DNA of 64,000 nucleotides, taken from Terriglobales bacterium. Its GTDB lineage: Bacteria; Acidobacteriota; Terriglobia; Terriglobales; Acidobacteriaceae. Made by a program: the position numbers and the translations under genes. The stretch's first letter is position 1. Each line of letters opens with the position of its first letter. Shown here piece after piece: positions 41,357 to 50,506 of this stretch. The stretch is from positions 124,001 through 188,000 of the forward strand of contig JAICSO010000004.1 of NCBI GenBank assembly GCA_025936825.1, in the 5' to 3' direction. The notes under the pieces are model-generated. The model was not told the DNA's origin. It did no database searches and worked only from the letters and a program-made list of their open reading frames with translations.

Positions 41357-42998
41357 CTATTCTATTTGTGTCAAGTGAATAATTCTGATTTTCAGTGCCC
41401 GCACTGCCTGAGCATTTACGGAGTGAGATTTCGAGTCTTTGAGCAATCGCAGTAGCTCAGTCTTGTATTGTTCCACCTGTCCCGGCGGTCGGATAGACCA
41501 TCGCCTTTCATTTCGGCTCTTTATCCCGCCGCGCCTGTTCGTATCCCCCTTATACAAAATGCCTTTTCTTCGTAGGCGCTCAACCAGCTTTCTAAACTCG
41601 TCGACATCCGCAATCCCAACGACCTTCATAATCTCATTGGTCGAGAGCAGAGTTCCGTCGCGGCCAAGAAGTACAACTCTCTGCTCGTCTCGTGAGAGCC
41701 CATAAGACGTGTAAGCGTTGAGCCACTCTTGGTCTCTCGGAGAAAACACCGAGCGATGGTGAAGTGTCAGTTCGAAGTTTCCTCCATCGCTCTTGATCTC
41801 GGGAGGAACTAAATCTCGGTCCTTCATCGCTGAAAAGATTCTCAGCATGCCCTCTCCCATTTCCCGCATATAGCCGACTTCTCGGAGCACGCGAGAAATG
41901 TACGCGTTTCGCGATTTGGTGGGCTCTTTTCCCACCCGTAAGATCGGACAGGGAGATGGAAGAGAGCAGACTGCCAGGACTAATGATTTCGAGACGATCA
42001 TCGAACACGAGAATTTCAATTCCTTTGCCTTCGGCGCTGTAATCGCGGTGAGCAATTGCATTAATCAAGGCCTCTTGGCAGGCATCGTCAGGGTAGACTA
42101 GACTTTCGGCGAAAATCCCAGACTCTACGAGGCGGGTGCGAGCGAGATAGGGGCGGAGTGTATCCCATGCACTCTCCAAAATACGGAGGATGTTGCCCCT
42201 AACGATGTGGTCTTCATGCTTACTGATGTTGTACTCTTTCCCCACACCGAGCTGTGTCCCCGCAACCCTTGCGATTCGGATTTGGCAGCGCGGATGCCAC
42301 TTGTTGATATCTTTTGCGAACAGCAGAAGAGCTGCCCGGCGCAGTACGACCCCGTCACTCCCATACTCGGCGAGATCTACATACTGCAGAAACTTCTCTG
42401 CAGACTGAGATCCCGCTATCATCCGCGAAACCCTGTTCAATAACTCCGCGTCAAGGTCCGAGGCCGATGCGCCGTCTACAAACTCCCGGTCGTACTCGCG
42501 CGACAAACGCTCTTGGCGGCTGTACTGAATCTCCTCGGCAGCCACAGGTCTGTTTTCTGTGTCGAAGCGCTGCAGGCACCTACCGTCGCAAGTAAGGTGA
42601 ATACGGACCGTACTCTTAGCTACTTGGAAGTACAAAATAGTGTGCCCGTCGGCTTTGAAGCGTGAGACAGTGGAGCTAGGTAATGGTGTTTGTTGGTGAA
42701 CGTGTGTCTTGGGAGCATTCACCATGGCTTCGACTAACTCTTCCTTGTGGGGGACGCCCGTCACTGTTCCATCGTCCTCCACGCCGACGAAGAGCTCGCC
42801 GCCGTCAGCATTTGCGAAAGCGACTAATGTCTCCCCGATATCTCGACATACAGCCTTGACATCGCGTCCTTTGTGAACACCCGCCGTCCGTTCTAGCGCA
42901 CTCTTAAACCCTCTGAACTGACTCTCTCCCTGTTCGACACCAGAGGACAACCGCTCCGAAAACTTCAGAAGATCAGATCCAAACGCGAGGCTCGCCAT
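41357..42998 (-). pseudogene. AlbA_2/Schlafen-type ATP-binding regulator, frameshifted
   Basis: The N-terminal frame from ATG 42998 has an AlbA_2 (Schlafen-like) domain: E-S-Q-F-R-G-F-K-S-A-L-E then F-A-N-A-D-G-G-E-L-F-V-G-V-E-D-D-G, and the COG2865 block Q-E-A-L-I-N-A-I-A-H-R-D-Y then L-E-I-I-S-P-G-S-L. After S-L-S-D-L-T-G-G-K the match moves to the other frame: K-E-P-T-K-S-R-N-A-Y-I-S-R-V-L and M-R-E-M-G-E-G-M-L-R-I-F. Removing one A from an A4 run (T at 41937-41940 on the plus strand) restores one protein of about 546 residues. The C-terminus ends inside the 24-bp inverted copy and is probably truncated or replaced by it. Confidence 0.85.
41364..41387 (-). repeat. Right copy of 24-bp inverted sequence
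   Basis: ATTTGTGTCAAGTG then AATAATTCTG; reverse complement of the copy at 37165-37188 with one mismatch. It also supplies the last codons of the frame of the ATP-binding gene (K-I-R-I-I-H-L-T-Q-I-E) and the -35 box of the transposase gene. Confidence 0.8.
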
Positions 42999-43246
42999 AA
43001 TTTAGGTATATTAACTCGTTGCCTTCGCACTTGGGCACGGAAAAAATCGTGATTCTAACTCATGATCGCAATTCCCGTAACCGGGACTCCGCAGTCGATA
43101 CACACCCTGTCTGGACGCGGCACCCACCTGACCTAAATCGATTTATGTAGTACCCTTATCCGTTTCAGATTATGTCAGCACATGGCACTTCTCGATCTGT
43201 ACGGCAAGATGGCTTGTTCTGACTCACTACACAACTGGAGGAAAAC

Positions 43247-44245
43247 GTGAGAAAGATGTCGAATCTCTGGACGAAGCGAGCTTTCGTGGCGTCAAACCAT
43301 TTTCGTTTGGCAGTCGCGGGGTTGGCGTTGGCCGCTGGGCTTGCCTTGCCGGCGCGGGCGCAAAACGACAAGATGACGCCCATCCCCACGCCTTCGCAGC
43401 CCAACGCGATCGAACTCGGCACCGGTCCGCTGCCCGGTGCGACCAACCCGGAGGTCTGGCATAGCCAGTACGGCAGTCAGTTTGCGCGCAACGTGACGAT
43501 TGCGACGCTGACGCCGTTTCTTCCGGATCCCGCCAAGGCAAGCGGCGCCGCGGTTGTGGTCGCGCCCGGCGGCGGTTTCATGACTTTGTCGATGGAAAAT
43601 GAAGGCTCGAACGTCGCCCGGGCGCTGGCGGAAAAAGGTGTCGCCGCGTTTGTCCTCAAATATCGCTTGAACCAGACACCCGCCGACATGCCTGCGTTCG
43701 AAAAATCCATGCGGGAAATGTTTTCGGGTGCAGCGCGGCCGCCGCGTCCCCCCGACCCCGGACAGGCCATGGCGCGCCTTGCGCCTCAGCTCGCCGACGC
43801 TCGCGCGGCATTTGCCCTGATCCGGAAGCGGTCTGCCGAGTGGCATGTCGATCCCAACCGGATCGGCATGGTTGGCTTTTCCGCCGGCGCAATGCTGACA
43901 ATGGTTACTGCGCTTAATGGCGAGGATGCGAAGCCCGCCTTCATCGGCAACATCTACGGTCCTCTCGCTTCAGTAACGGTGCCAGCCGATGCGCCGCCAC
44001 TGTTTATCGCCCTGGCTGCCGATGACCCTTTTTTCGGGAATGCCGGCTTCGGGCTCATCGAGAGCTGGAAGGGGGCGAAGCGCCCCGTCGAATTCCATCT
44101 CTATGAACAGGGTGGCCATGGCTTTGGGATGTACCCGAAGGAAACTACGAGCACCGGTTGGTTCGATGCCTTTGTGTACTGGCTCGGGATGCATGGCATG
44201 CTGAAGCCGACAGGATCAGGAAGCAGCGGTGCTAGCTCTCATTGA
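43247..44245 (+). CDS. Secreted alpha/beta hydrolase (BD-FAE/acetyl-esterase-like)
   Basis: 332 residues from GTG 43247, preceded by GGAGG. Signal peptide L-A-L-A-A-G-L-A-L-P-A-R-A. The enzyme has the oxyanion V-V-V-A-P-G-G-G-F, nucleophile elbow G-F-S-A-G-A (Ser), A-A-D-D-P-F-F-G (Asp) and G-G-H-G-F-G-M-Y (His), the arrangement of bacterial xylan/xyloglucan-side-chain esterases. The G-T-G-P-L-P-G-A segment after the signal is typical of this group. It is richer in GC than its neighbours, so recent acquisition is possible. Confidence 0.85.
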   Translation: MRKMSNLWTKRAFVASNHFRLAVAGLALAAGLALPARAQNDKMTPIPTPSQPNAIELGTGPLPGATNPEVWHSQYGSQFARNVTIATLTPFLPDPAKASGAAVVVAPGGGFMTLSMENEGSNVARALAEKGVAAFVLKYRLNQTPADMPAFEKSMREMFSGAARPPRPPDPGQAMARLAPQLADARAAFALIRKRSAEWHVDPNRIGMVGFSAGAMLTMVTALNGEDAKPAFIGNIYGPLASVTVPADAPPLFIALAADDPFFGNAGFGLIESWKGAKRPVEFHLYEQGGHGFGMYPKETTSTGWFDAFVYWLGMHGMLKPTGSGSSGASSH

Positions 44246-44494
44246 TACCGCCTGAAACTCTGATTGCAGGCTTCATTGGTACCCACCCTTCGCAAAGAAC
44301 GCGAAACGGTGGGGCATCCCTCATTATGCTGCTTTCATCCCCCCACAAACCGCCGAGTCTCCCACACCCTACCCTGAAGCATGCCGCGCGCAACCTGCAC
44401 CGCCGATGTCAAGGATGCCGGCGAAGTCAACCGCAAATTAGTGCGCTCGTTAGAGAAGTATCGGATTCCATAAAAACCACTCGCGCGGAGGTCG
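44246..44494. other. Gap with a ggtacccaccc..ggtggggca hairpin repeat
   Basis: 'ggtacccacccttcgc' (44278-44293) and 'gcgaaacggtggggcatcc' (44301-44319) form an inverted repeat. A similar 'cccacttctcc..agaagtggggtaccc' unit lies at 58080-58115. No gene is supported. Confidence 0.5.
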
Positions 44495-44531
44495 CGAAAG
44501 AAAGGGCGGCACCTTATATAGGGGCCGCCCT
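44495..44531 (-). terminator. Terminator of the TonB receptor gene
   Basis: On the minus strand AGGGCGGC and GCCGCCCT pair around a 13-base loop, followed by TTCTTTC. It lies just downstream of the receptor stop. Confidence 0.75.
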
Positions 44532-44548
44532 GGCGAAACTAGCGTTGG

Positions 44549-47500
44549 CTAGAATTCGTACTTAACGCTCATCTCAACAATGCGGTTGCCGTATTTAACG
44601 TATGGCACGCCGAATTTCGCTCCCGATGACAGCATGCTGGGAACGAGTGGGACGCCAACTCTGGCGCTGCGATCGGTTGCAGTGTAGAGGTTCTCGTTAT
44701 CGCTATTGTTTTTGTTGAACGACGTCAGTGGGTGGTTGAGGAAGTTGAATGCCGCAAACCGGAACTGCAGATTACGGCTCTCGCTCATTTTGAAGTTCTT
44801 CAATATCGAAAGATCGCTATAGAAGTAATGAGGCAAGTGCACGTAGGGTTGCCGGTACGGTCCGTTGCTCAGCGTCATCGGATCTGGAATAGCAAAGCAC
44901 GCGGAATTCATGATCCGTCCGCCGCTCAATCCGCTTCTCGGATCGCAAAGGATCTGCGGCATCAGGTAGTAGTCGGGAGAGCCTAGCCATACATTTGAGC
45001 TAATGCTCTGTGTGCAGTACGGGCTGCCGGTTGCAGTAATGCATTGCTGTGTGTGGCTCGGCTGTCCGCCTTGTCCGGGTGATGGATCGGATTGGTTCTG
45101 GAACGGCAAGACCGTCCAATCAATGGGACCATTCAGCCCGAAACTGCCGCCAACCAGCGATGCCATAGGCACGCCGCTCTGCACGGTGGTGATTCCCGAG
45201 ATCTGCCAACCATTCGCCAAACCGCCGAGAAGCTTGTTGCCATGGACGAAGTTTCCAATGTCCATCAAGTAATGAACGTTGAAGACGTGTGTGCGGTCAA
45301 ACGGCGCGGGATTGTAATCATTTCTCAAGTTCCGGGGATCGGGCAGCCAGGTGGTGTATGGCTGTGCGACGGCCAAGGTCTTAGAGAATGTGTAGTTCGC
45401 GCCGTACTGAAGCCGGCCAGATTGCTTGTTCCAGCTCGCCTGCAGGCTGTTGTAGTTCGAATACAACTTATGCGAGAGGACATAGATGTGCCGATAGAAC
45501 GGGTACGGACGGAACATATCGTTTTCGGCATCACCAAAAGCACTGATGTCGTTCTTGGCATTGGCCAGCATGGGGCTGATATCAGCTCTCCAGAGAGTGC
45601 CGTACGGAATCATGTTAGCGTCGGAGAACTCCGACTTTCCGGAGTTCAAATGCTCACTACTGCTGCCGACGTAGGCAATCTCCATCAGCGACTTCCACGG
45701 CAGGCGCTGCGAAATCGTTAGGTTGTAGTTGTAATAGACCGGTGACATCTTGTCGTTTTTGGAAAGGGCGTAGATGTCAGAATCGGGTACGATGGGGGAT
45801 GAACCTGGGCCTTGCGCATCAATGCTGTCGAAGGTCATCAGGTTATAGGGACTCGGTCCGTCGGTCATCGGTGTCATGTGAGCATTAACGGTTTTATATC
45901 CCAACGCCGAGGCGGCCGCGTTGCTGAAGGGGTTGTACTCTTCCTGGTTCCGGTATGCTCCCCAGCCCCCGCGCAGCACGGTGCGTCCATTCCCAAAGAT
46001 GTCCCACGCTAAACCAAAACGTGGCGAGATGAACACCTGTGCTGGACTTACCACCGAGTTGCTCACCGTAGAGGCCAAAGAGTGCCAGGTCAGCCCAGGA
46101 GACGGGACCGTGCAACCCACCGCGCCGTTGTAAACCCTGGCAGTTGGACATTGTTGCGCGTAGAGCGCGGGATCGAAGGTCGCCATGCCTCTGCCATTGC
46201 GGTCTCTCCACGGAGAAAGATGCTCAAAGCGAGCACCGAAATCCAAGGTGAGGTGGCGGCTGATTCTCCACGTGTCCGTCGCAAAACCCGCAAAGGTGCT
46301 GTAGCCGACGTTGGTATCCGGCATCATGTTCGATTCCGAATACTGGTCCGGCATTCCCATCAAGATCTGCGCGACGGGATTGAAGCAGTTGCCGATGTTG
46401 TGGGCGCTGTAACCATTACCCGCCTGGCAGCCTCCCCATCCGTTCGCAGGCCCGACGTTGTTGTTCCACCTATACGTCCAGGGAGCGAACTGAATCTGCC
46501 CCTGGGGATAGAAGTTCCAGTCGGCCAGAGCATTGCGGGCTGCACTCTCCCAGTAAATTCCCGCTTTGAGTAAGTGCGCGCCTTTGACCCAACTCACTGT
46601 GTCCGTAACGTTGGGTACGATCACGCGGCTGTGCATGGCGCCGGAGGTGAAACCGCCGGGCATGAACGATTGCGGGTAGCCGAACTGGCTCCAGTCGAGC
46701 AAGGCCGGCATCTGTTTCTCACCCGTGCGGAAGAGTCCGTGGTAAACCTGCCCGGACGCGTTGGCGTACCCCAGCTGGTTGCGGTCAACCGCGTCTGGGT
46801 TGTTCATGGTCATCGGAGAAAATGCGTAGCTCACGCCGAAGCTGGCTTCATTGGTGAGCGTGGTGGAAAATACGCGGGTGAAGTTAAGCGCAGCAGTCTC
46901 GAACTTATCCTTCTGCGCCACATCGCCGGGATATTGCATTGACTGCGACGGATACCAGTCGATCATGTACGGCCATGACTTGGCTTGCGTCTGCCGATTG
47001 AGACTGAGAAACAGTTTGTTGCGTTCGTTGACGTTGTAATCTATGCGGCCATGCCAAGTTTGGCCATTCTGGTCTTGCATGACTTGAGACACATAGTTGT
47101 AGCCGATGCTGCTATCGTTCGCCGGAGTTCGGTTGGCGTGCGGAAACAGCTTCATGAACGCTTGGCCGCCGGGAACGATGTAGGGCGTAATATCCGCCGG
47201 ATTAATCGCGGTGCCATTCGGCAGATAATTCTGCGTTTGACACATGAGTTGGCCGGCGTTGTATGGGTTGCTGCACAACTCCTGATCGAGCGAGGCCGCA
47301 TCGAAGTGGCCGGCGCGCTCTGATTCTGTCGGTACCCACATCTGCAGCAGCGGATTCAGGTCATTCGGATATCTTTGCTTGTAGTATTCGAATCCCGCAA
47401 AGAAGAACAGCTTGTCGCGATTCCGATTGAAATTGGTGTGAGGAATTACGATCGGGCCACCGATCGTGCCGCCGGGATAGAGGAAGCTGGAATCAGGCCT

Positions 47501-48379
47501 TGCCACGCCGGTGTTGTTGGCGATCCAATCGTTACTGTTCAGCACTCCGTTGCGAGCATGCAAGTAAGCGGAACCGTGGAACGCTGAGCTGCCGGACTTT
47601 CCCACCGCGTTGATCACGATCGGACCTTTGTTGTTTTCGGCGCTGTAGGCCGAGGTGGAAACTTTGATCTCCGAGACCTGGTCGAGGTTTACGTCAGACA
47701 CAGACCCGGAATTGCCGCCAATGTTTGTAATGTTTGCGCCATCCAGCAGAATGCTGGTAGCGCTCTTCGTCCCGTTTCCGTTGTAGGCGCCGGCACCGCC
47801 GCCGTTTCCCACAATCTCTTTGCGGTTGGGAACATTGTTCAGTTGGTTGTCGCCAGGGTCCATTACGAATCCAGGCAACATCTTGACTAGCTCTCCCGCA
47901 TCGCGGCCCACGACTGCTAATGTCTGAATCTGCTTGGAGGTAATCACATCACTGCGCTCGCCGGATTCAGTGATCTTTGCAGTCTCCGCGCTGGCTTCGA
48001 CGAAAACTTCCTGCTGGGTTGCGCCGATCACCATGCGAATGTCGGAGAAGTCATAACGATCGCTGGGTCGTACCGCGAATGGTTGCGACTCCCAGGTTTT
48101 GAAACCCATGGCAGAAACAGTGACCAGAAACTTCGTTCCCGGCGTGACCGACGCAAACGCAAACGCGCCCACGCCGTTGCTGACGGTTACGCGAAGTTCT
48201 CCAGTTTGTACGTTCTTTAGAGTGACCTTGGCATCGGGAATGACTGCGCCCGTGACATCGGCCACCGTGCCCAGAACTGATCCAGTCATCTGGGCAAAGA
48301 CAAAGGGCTGTAAGACACACAATAATGCCGCTAATACGAGCAATGTTTTCTTTGCCCGTGACTTAAGAAATGAATTCAT
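44549..48379 (-). CDS. Oar-like TonB-dependent receptor with carboxypeptidase-regulatory domain
   Basis: About 1276 residues from ATG 48379 (M-N-S-F-L-K-S-R-A-K-K). Signal peptide, then a CarboxypepD_reg-like domain (about 30-115: G-T-V-A-D-V-T-G-A-V-I-P-D-A-K-V-T), a plug domain with L-P-G-F-V and the N-G-T-K-S-A-T-S-I-L-L-D-G-A-N segment, and a long outer-membrane barrel ending V-E-M-S-V-K-Y-E-F with terminal Phe. This architecture is greatly expanded in Acidobacteria and is assumed to import large glycans or peptides. It is divergent from the GH-like gene at 48743, with two CRP-like sites between them. Confidence 0.92.
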   Translation of the reverse strand: MNSFLKSRAKKTLLVLAALLCVLQPFVFAQMTGSVLGTVADVTGAVIPDAKVTLKNVQTGELRVTVSNGVGAFAFASVTPGTKFLVTVSAMGFKTWESQPFAVRPSDRYDFSDIRMVIGATQQEVFVEASAETAKITESGERSDVITSKQIQTLAVVGRDAGELVKMLPGFVMDPGDNQLNNVPNRKEIVGNGGGAGAYNGNGTKSATSILLDGANITNIGGNSGSVSDVNLDQVSEIKVSTSAYSAENNKGPIVINAVGKSGSSAFHGSAYLHARNGVLNSNDWIANNTGVARPDSSFLYPGGTIGGPIVIPHTNFNRNRDKLFFFAGFEYYKQRYPNDLNPLLQMWVPTESERAGHFDAASLDQELCSNPYNAGQLMCQTQNYLPNGTAINPADITPYIVPGGQAFMKLFPHANRTPANDSSIGYNYVSQVMQDQNGQTWHGRIDYNVNERNKLFLSLNRQTQAKSWPYMIDWYPSQSMQYPGDVAQKDKFETAALNFTRVFSTTLTNEASFGVSYAFSPMTMNNPDAVDRNQLGYANASGQVYHGLFRTGEKQMPALLDWSQFGYPQSFMPGGFTSGAMHSRVIVPNVTDTVSWVKGAHLLKAGIYWESAARNALADWNFYPQGQIQFAPWTYRWNNNVGPANGWGGCQAGNGYSAHNIGNCFNPVAQILMGMPDQYSESNMMPDTNVGYSTFAGFATDTWRISRHLTLDFGARFEHLSPWRDRNGRGMATFDPALYAQQCPTARVYNGAVGCTVPSPGLTWHSLASTVSNSVVSPAQVFISPRFGLAWDIFGNGRTVLRGGWGAYRNQEEYNPFSNAAASALGYKTVNAHMTPMTDGPSPYNLMTFDSIDAQGPGSSPIVPDSDIYALSKNDKMSPVYYNYNLTISQRLPWKSLMEIAYVGSSSEHLNSGKSEFSDANMIPYGTLWRADISPMLANAKNDISAFGDAENDMFRPYPFYRHIYVLSHKLYSNYNSLQASWNKQSGRLQYGANYTFSKTLAVAQPYTTWLPDPRNLRNDYNPAPFDRTHVFNVHYLMDIGNFVHGNKLLGGLANGWQISGITTVQSGVPMASLVGGSFGLNGPIDWTVLPFQNQSDPSPGQGGQPSHTQQCITATGSPYCTQSISSNVWLGSPDYYLMPQILCDPRSGLSGGRIMNSACFAIPDPMTLSNGPYRQPYVHLPHYFYSDLSILKNFKMSESRNLQFRFAAFNFLNHPLTSFNKNNSDNENLYTATDRSARVGVPLVPSMLSSGAKFGVPYVKYGNRIVEMSVKYEF

Positions 48380-48470
48380 ATCTGCCTCGCGAAAAGATGT
48401 AACCCGAATCACGTATTTGTACCTGCGATGTAACGCATCGACTTTATTGATTGTTCCTGGATCGCGTCAG

Positions 48471-48484
48471 TGATTGCGGTCACA
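48471..48484. promoter_or_regulatory. CRP/FNR-like site 1
   Basis: GTGATTGCGGTCAC, flanked by A on both sides, fits the GTGA-N6-TCAC core of CRP-type sites. It lies in the divergent promoter region, 92 bases upstream of the receptor start. Confidence 0.5.
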
Positions 48485-48569
48485 TGGTGCAAGGTTTTAC
48501 ATGTCGGGTAACTAGTGGTACTGCAGACGCGAACTGGCTCAGCGCAGGTGGCCTCGCGCACTTGCCTCA

Positions 48570-48583
48570 GTGATTTCGATCAC
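48570..48583. promoter_or_regulatory. CRP/FNR-like site 2
   Basis: GTGATTTCGATCAC, again GTGA-N6-TCAC with flanking A, 99 bases from site 1. The surrounding bases (ctcAGTGATT..) match site 1's flank (gtcAGTGATT..). Confidence 0.5.
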
Positions 48584-48742
48584 AGCAGGCCGGACTGGAC
48601 TCCCCAAATAATCGAGGTGATTGAAAACACATCGCATTTGGACGGCCTTGAGAGACGCCGCAGCAGGCGCAAATGCTTCCCTGATGCGTTGATAGACAAG
48701 CTAACTGGTATTTCCTAGGCACAGCTCAGCAGGAGGCCCCAG

Positions 48743-50506
48743 ATGCGGGAGTGGTTGTCTTGGCTCGAATCCAACCTTCGATTCAGGCATAGATGTTCCA
48801 TTCTTGCCTGTTTGTGCGCGGCGATTGTGGTGTCAGGCTCGGTTCTAGTACGAGCAGAAGAGCACTGCGACGCAAAGGTCAATGTGGAGGTCGAGAAGAC
48901 CAGAAACAGCATGGCTCTGCGCGCGCTGGCATCCGATGCCGCATTGTCTGACGCGAACCTGATGAATGATGAACTCCCTGATCTTCTTCACGCCGTCGGG
49001 GTGACGACGCTAAGATATCCAGGCAGATCTGCCAACCGTTATCACTGGTCCACGTACAAAAGCACTCGAATTCAGGGATCGGATCCAGCGAAGTTCGACT
49101 ACTACGCTCCCAATAATAATTTCGGGAAATTTGTCACGCTGCTCGGAAAGATTGGCGGCACCGCCATCCTGACCGTAAACTATGGCTCGAATCTGGATGG
49201 CAGTGGAGGAGGCGAACCAGCCGAAGCTGCGGCATGGGTCGCCTACTGCAACGGAAAGCCATCCGATACCAAGGAGATTGGCAAGGACTCCACAGGCCAC
49301 GACTGGAAAAGCGTCGGGTACTGGGCCACCTTACGGGCATCTGCGCCCCTCCCGAGCGACGATGGCGTGAACTTCCTCCGTATTTCTCACCCCGCGCCGC
49401 TAAATATTCGTTATTGGGAAATCGGCACCCAGGTCTTTAGCAATGGGTTCTACATGAAAGATGGGCAAAACAACGATGAAGAAGACCTGCATGCTGCCTA
49501 CGGCATGGACGCCAAAGAAAATGAAAAGACGCGCCGAGGTAATCCCAAGCTTTCTCCGACGACGTATGGCAACGAGGTAGTCGAATTTGCCAAGACCATG
49601 AAGGCCGTCGACCCCTCGATCAAGATCGGTGCGGTGCTCCTGCCTCCTGCAGTGAAAGAAGCGATCACCAAAGCCGGTGCCCAATTTGTGCATTGGAACG
49701 GCGAAGGATCGCCGGGGAGCAACCAGGGCCGGTCCATCGGCAGCGGAGCCTGGATCGAAGGAGTGGGATCGGGATTAGGAGACACCTCGCAAATCGATTG
49801 GAACCCTTCGGTAATGAAAGCCTGCGGCGGCGCGATCGACTTCGTCATCATTCACTGGCAAGTGGGCAAGTATTTGCCGCCAGATTTCAAGAGAGTCGAT
49901 CCGGCAGCCATCCTTTCCGCACCCTATACGGATTTGCCTCAGGTTGTGTCCGGACTGGTTGAGCTTTTTACAAAATATGGCGGCACGAATGGCGGACATA
50001 TTCAATTGGCAGTGTCAGGAATTTCAGCGAGCGGTCTAGAAAAAAATCCCCTCGCAAAGGCTCTGTTTCTCGCCGACAGCACCGTTAGTCTCATTGAAGA
50101 CGGTGCACTGACCGTAGTGGGTTCGGAACTGAACGATGCCAGCTTCGTCGATTCGAAGAACGGGCTCGGTCCGGTGGCGTATGCGTTAGGGATGATTCAC
50201 ATCCTGGCTGGGCCCAACGATCCTATTCTGGCGTCGGAATCGAGTAACCCGTTGTTGGCCGTCCACAGCGCCAAGCGAGCCGACGGGAGCGTGCGCATTA
50301 TGCTCATCAATAAGGACCCCTTGAAGAAAGCCACTGCGAAACTCTCGTTAAAGGGTGGGACGTTCGCCAACAACGGTGTCCGATTTGATTTCGGCAACTC
50401 TACTGGTTGCGTACCCAGTAAGAGCGCCCTTGATGTAAGCAGCAACTTCAGTGTGGATGTTCCGCCGTACACGATTTCAGTAATCGTGATTCCGAGGCGG
50501 CAATGA
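48743..50506 (+). CDS. Secreted arabinofuranosidase-like protein lacking catalytic Glu residues
   Basis: 587 residues with a signal peptide (about 18-38) and a ribosome site GGAGG. The fold looks like a clan GH-A (beta/alpha)8 barrel of the alpha-L-arabinofuranosidase type: L-R-Y-P-G, L-T-V-N-Y-G-S-N, E-A-A-A-W-V-A-Y-C-N-G and N-I-R-Y-W-E-I-G-T-Q-V-F. In active relatives the last motif is W-E-I-G-N-E; here N-E is T-Q at 229-230. The nucleophile strand, normally V-T-E-x-N-S, is V-S-G-I-S-A at 424-429. A C-terminal beta domain follows (about 475-587). Hydrolase activity by the usual double-Glu mechanism seems impossible, so a binding role is inferred. Confidence 0.8.
   Translation: MREWLSWLESNLRFRHRCSILACLCAAIVVSGSVLVRAEEHCDAKVNVEVEKTRNSMALRALASDAALSDANLMNDELPDLLHAVGVTTLRYPGRSANRYHWSTYKSTRIQGSDPAKFDYYAPNNNFGKFVTLLGKIGGTAILTVNYGSNLDGSGGGEPAEAAAWVAYCNGKPSDTKEIGKDSTGHDWKSVGYWATLRASAPLPSDDGVNFLRISHPAPLNIRYWEIGTQVFSNGFYMKDGQNNDEEDLHAAYGMDAKENEKTRRGNPKLSPTTYGNEVVEFAKTMKAVDPSIKIGAVLLPPAVKEAITKAGAQFVHWNGEGSPGSNQGRSIGSGAWIEGVGSGLGDTSQIDWNPSVMKACGGAIDFVIIHWQVGKYLPPDFKRVDPAAILSAPYTDLPQVVSGLVELFTKYGGTNGGHIQLAVSGISASGLEKNPLAKALFLADSTVSLIEDGALTVVGSELNDASFVDSKNGLGPVAYALGMIHILAGPNDPILASESSNPLLAVHSAKRADGSVRIMLINKDPLKKATAKLSLKGGTFANNGVRFDFGNSTGCVPSKSALDVSSNFSVDVPPYTISVIVIPRRQ

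Larger units (their letters stand above)
37165..41387. mobile_element. Candidate passenger-carrying IS1595-type element
   Basis: A 24-base sequence at 37165-37188 recurs as its reverse complement at 41364-41387 with one mismatch. Between them lie a DUF3800 gene, two or three unknown genes, the tRNA-like gene, two small membrane proteins and an IS1595-family transposase transcribed away from the right end. The IS1595 family is known to include members that carry passenger genes. True element ends and target duplications were not established. Confidence 0.45.
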
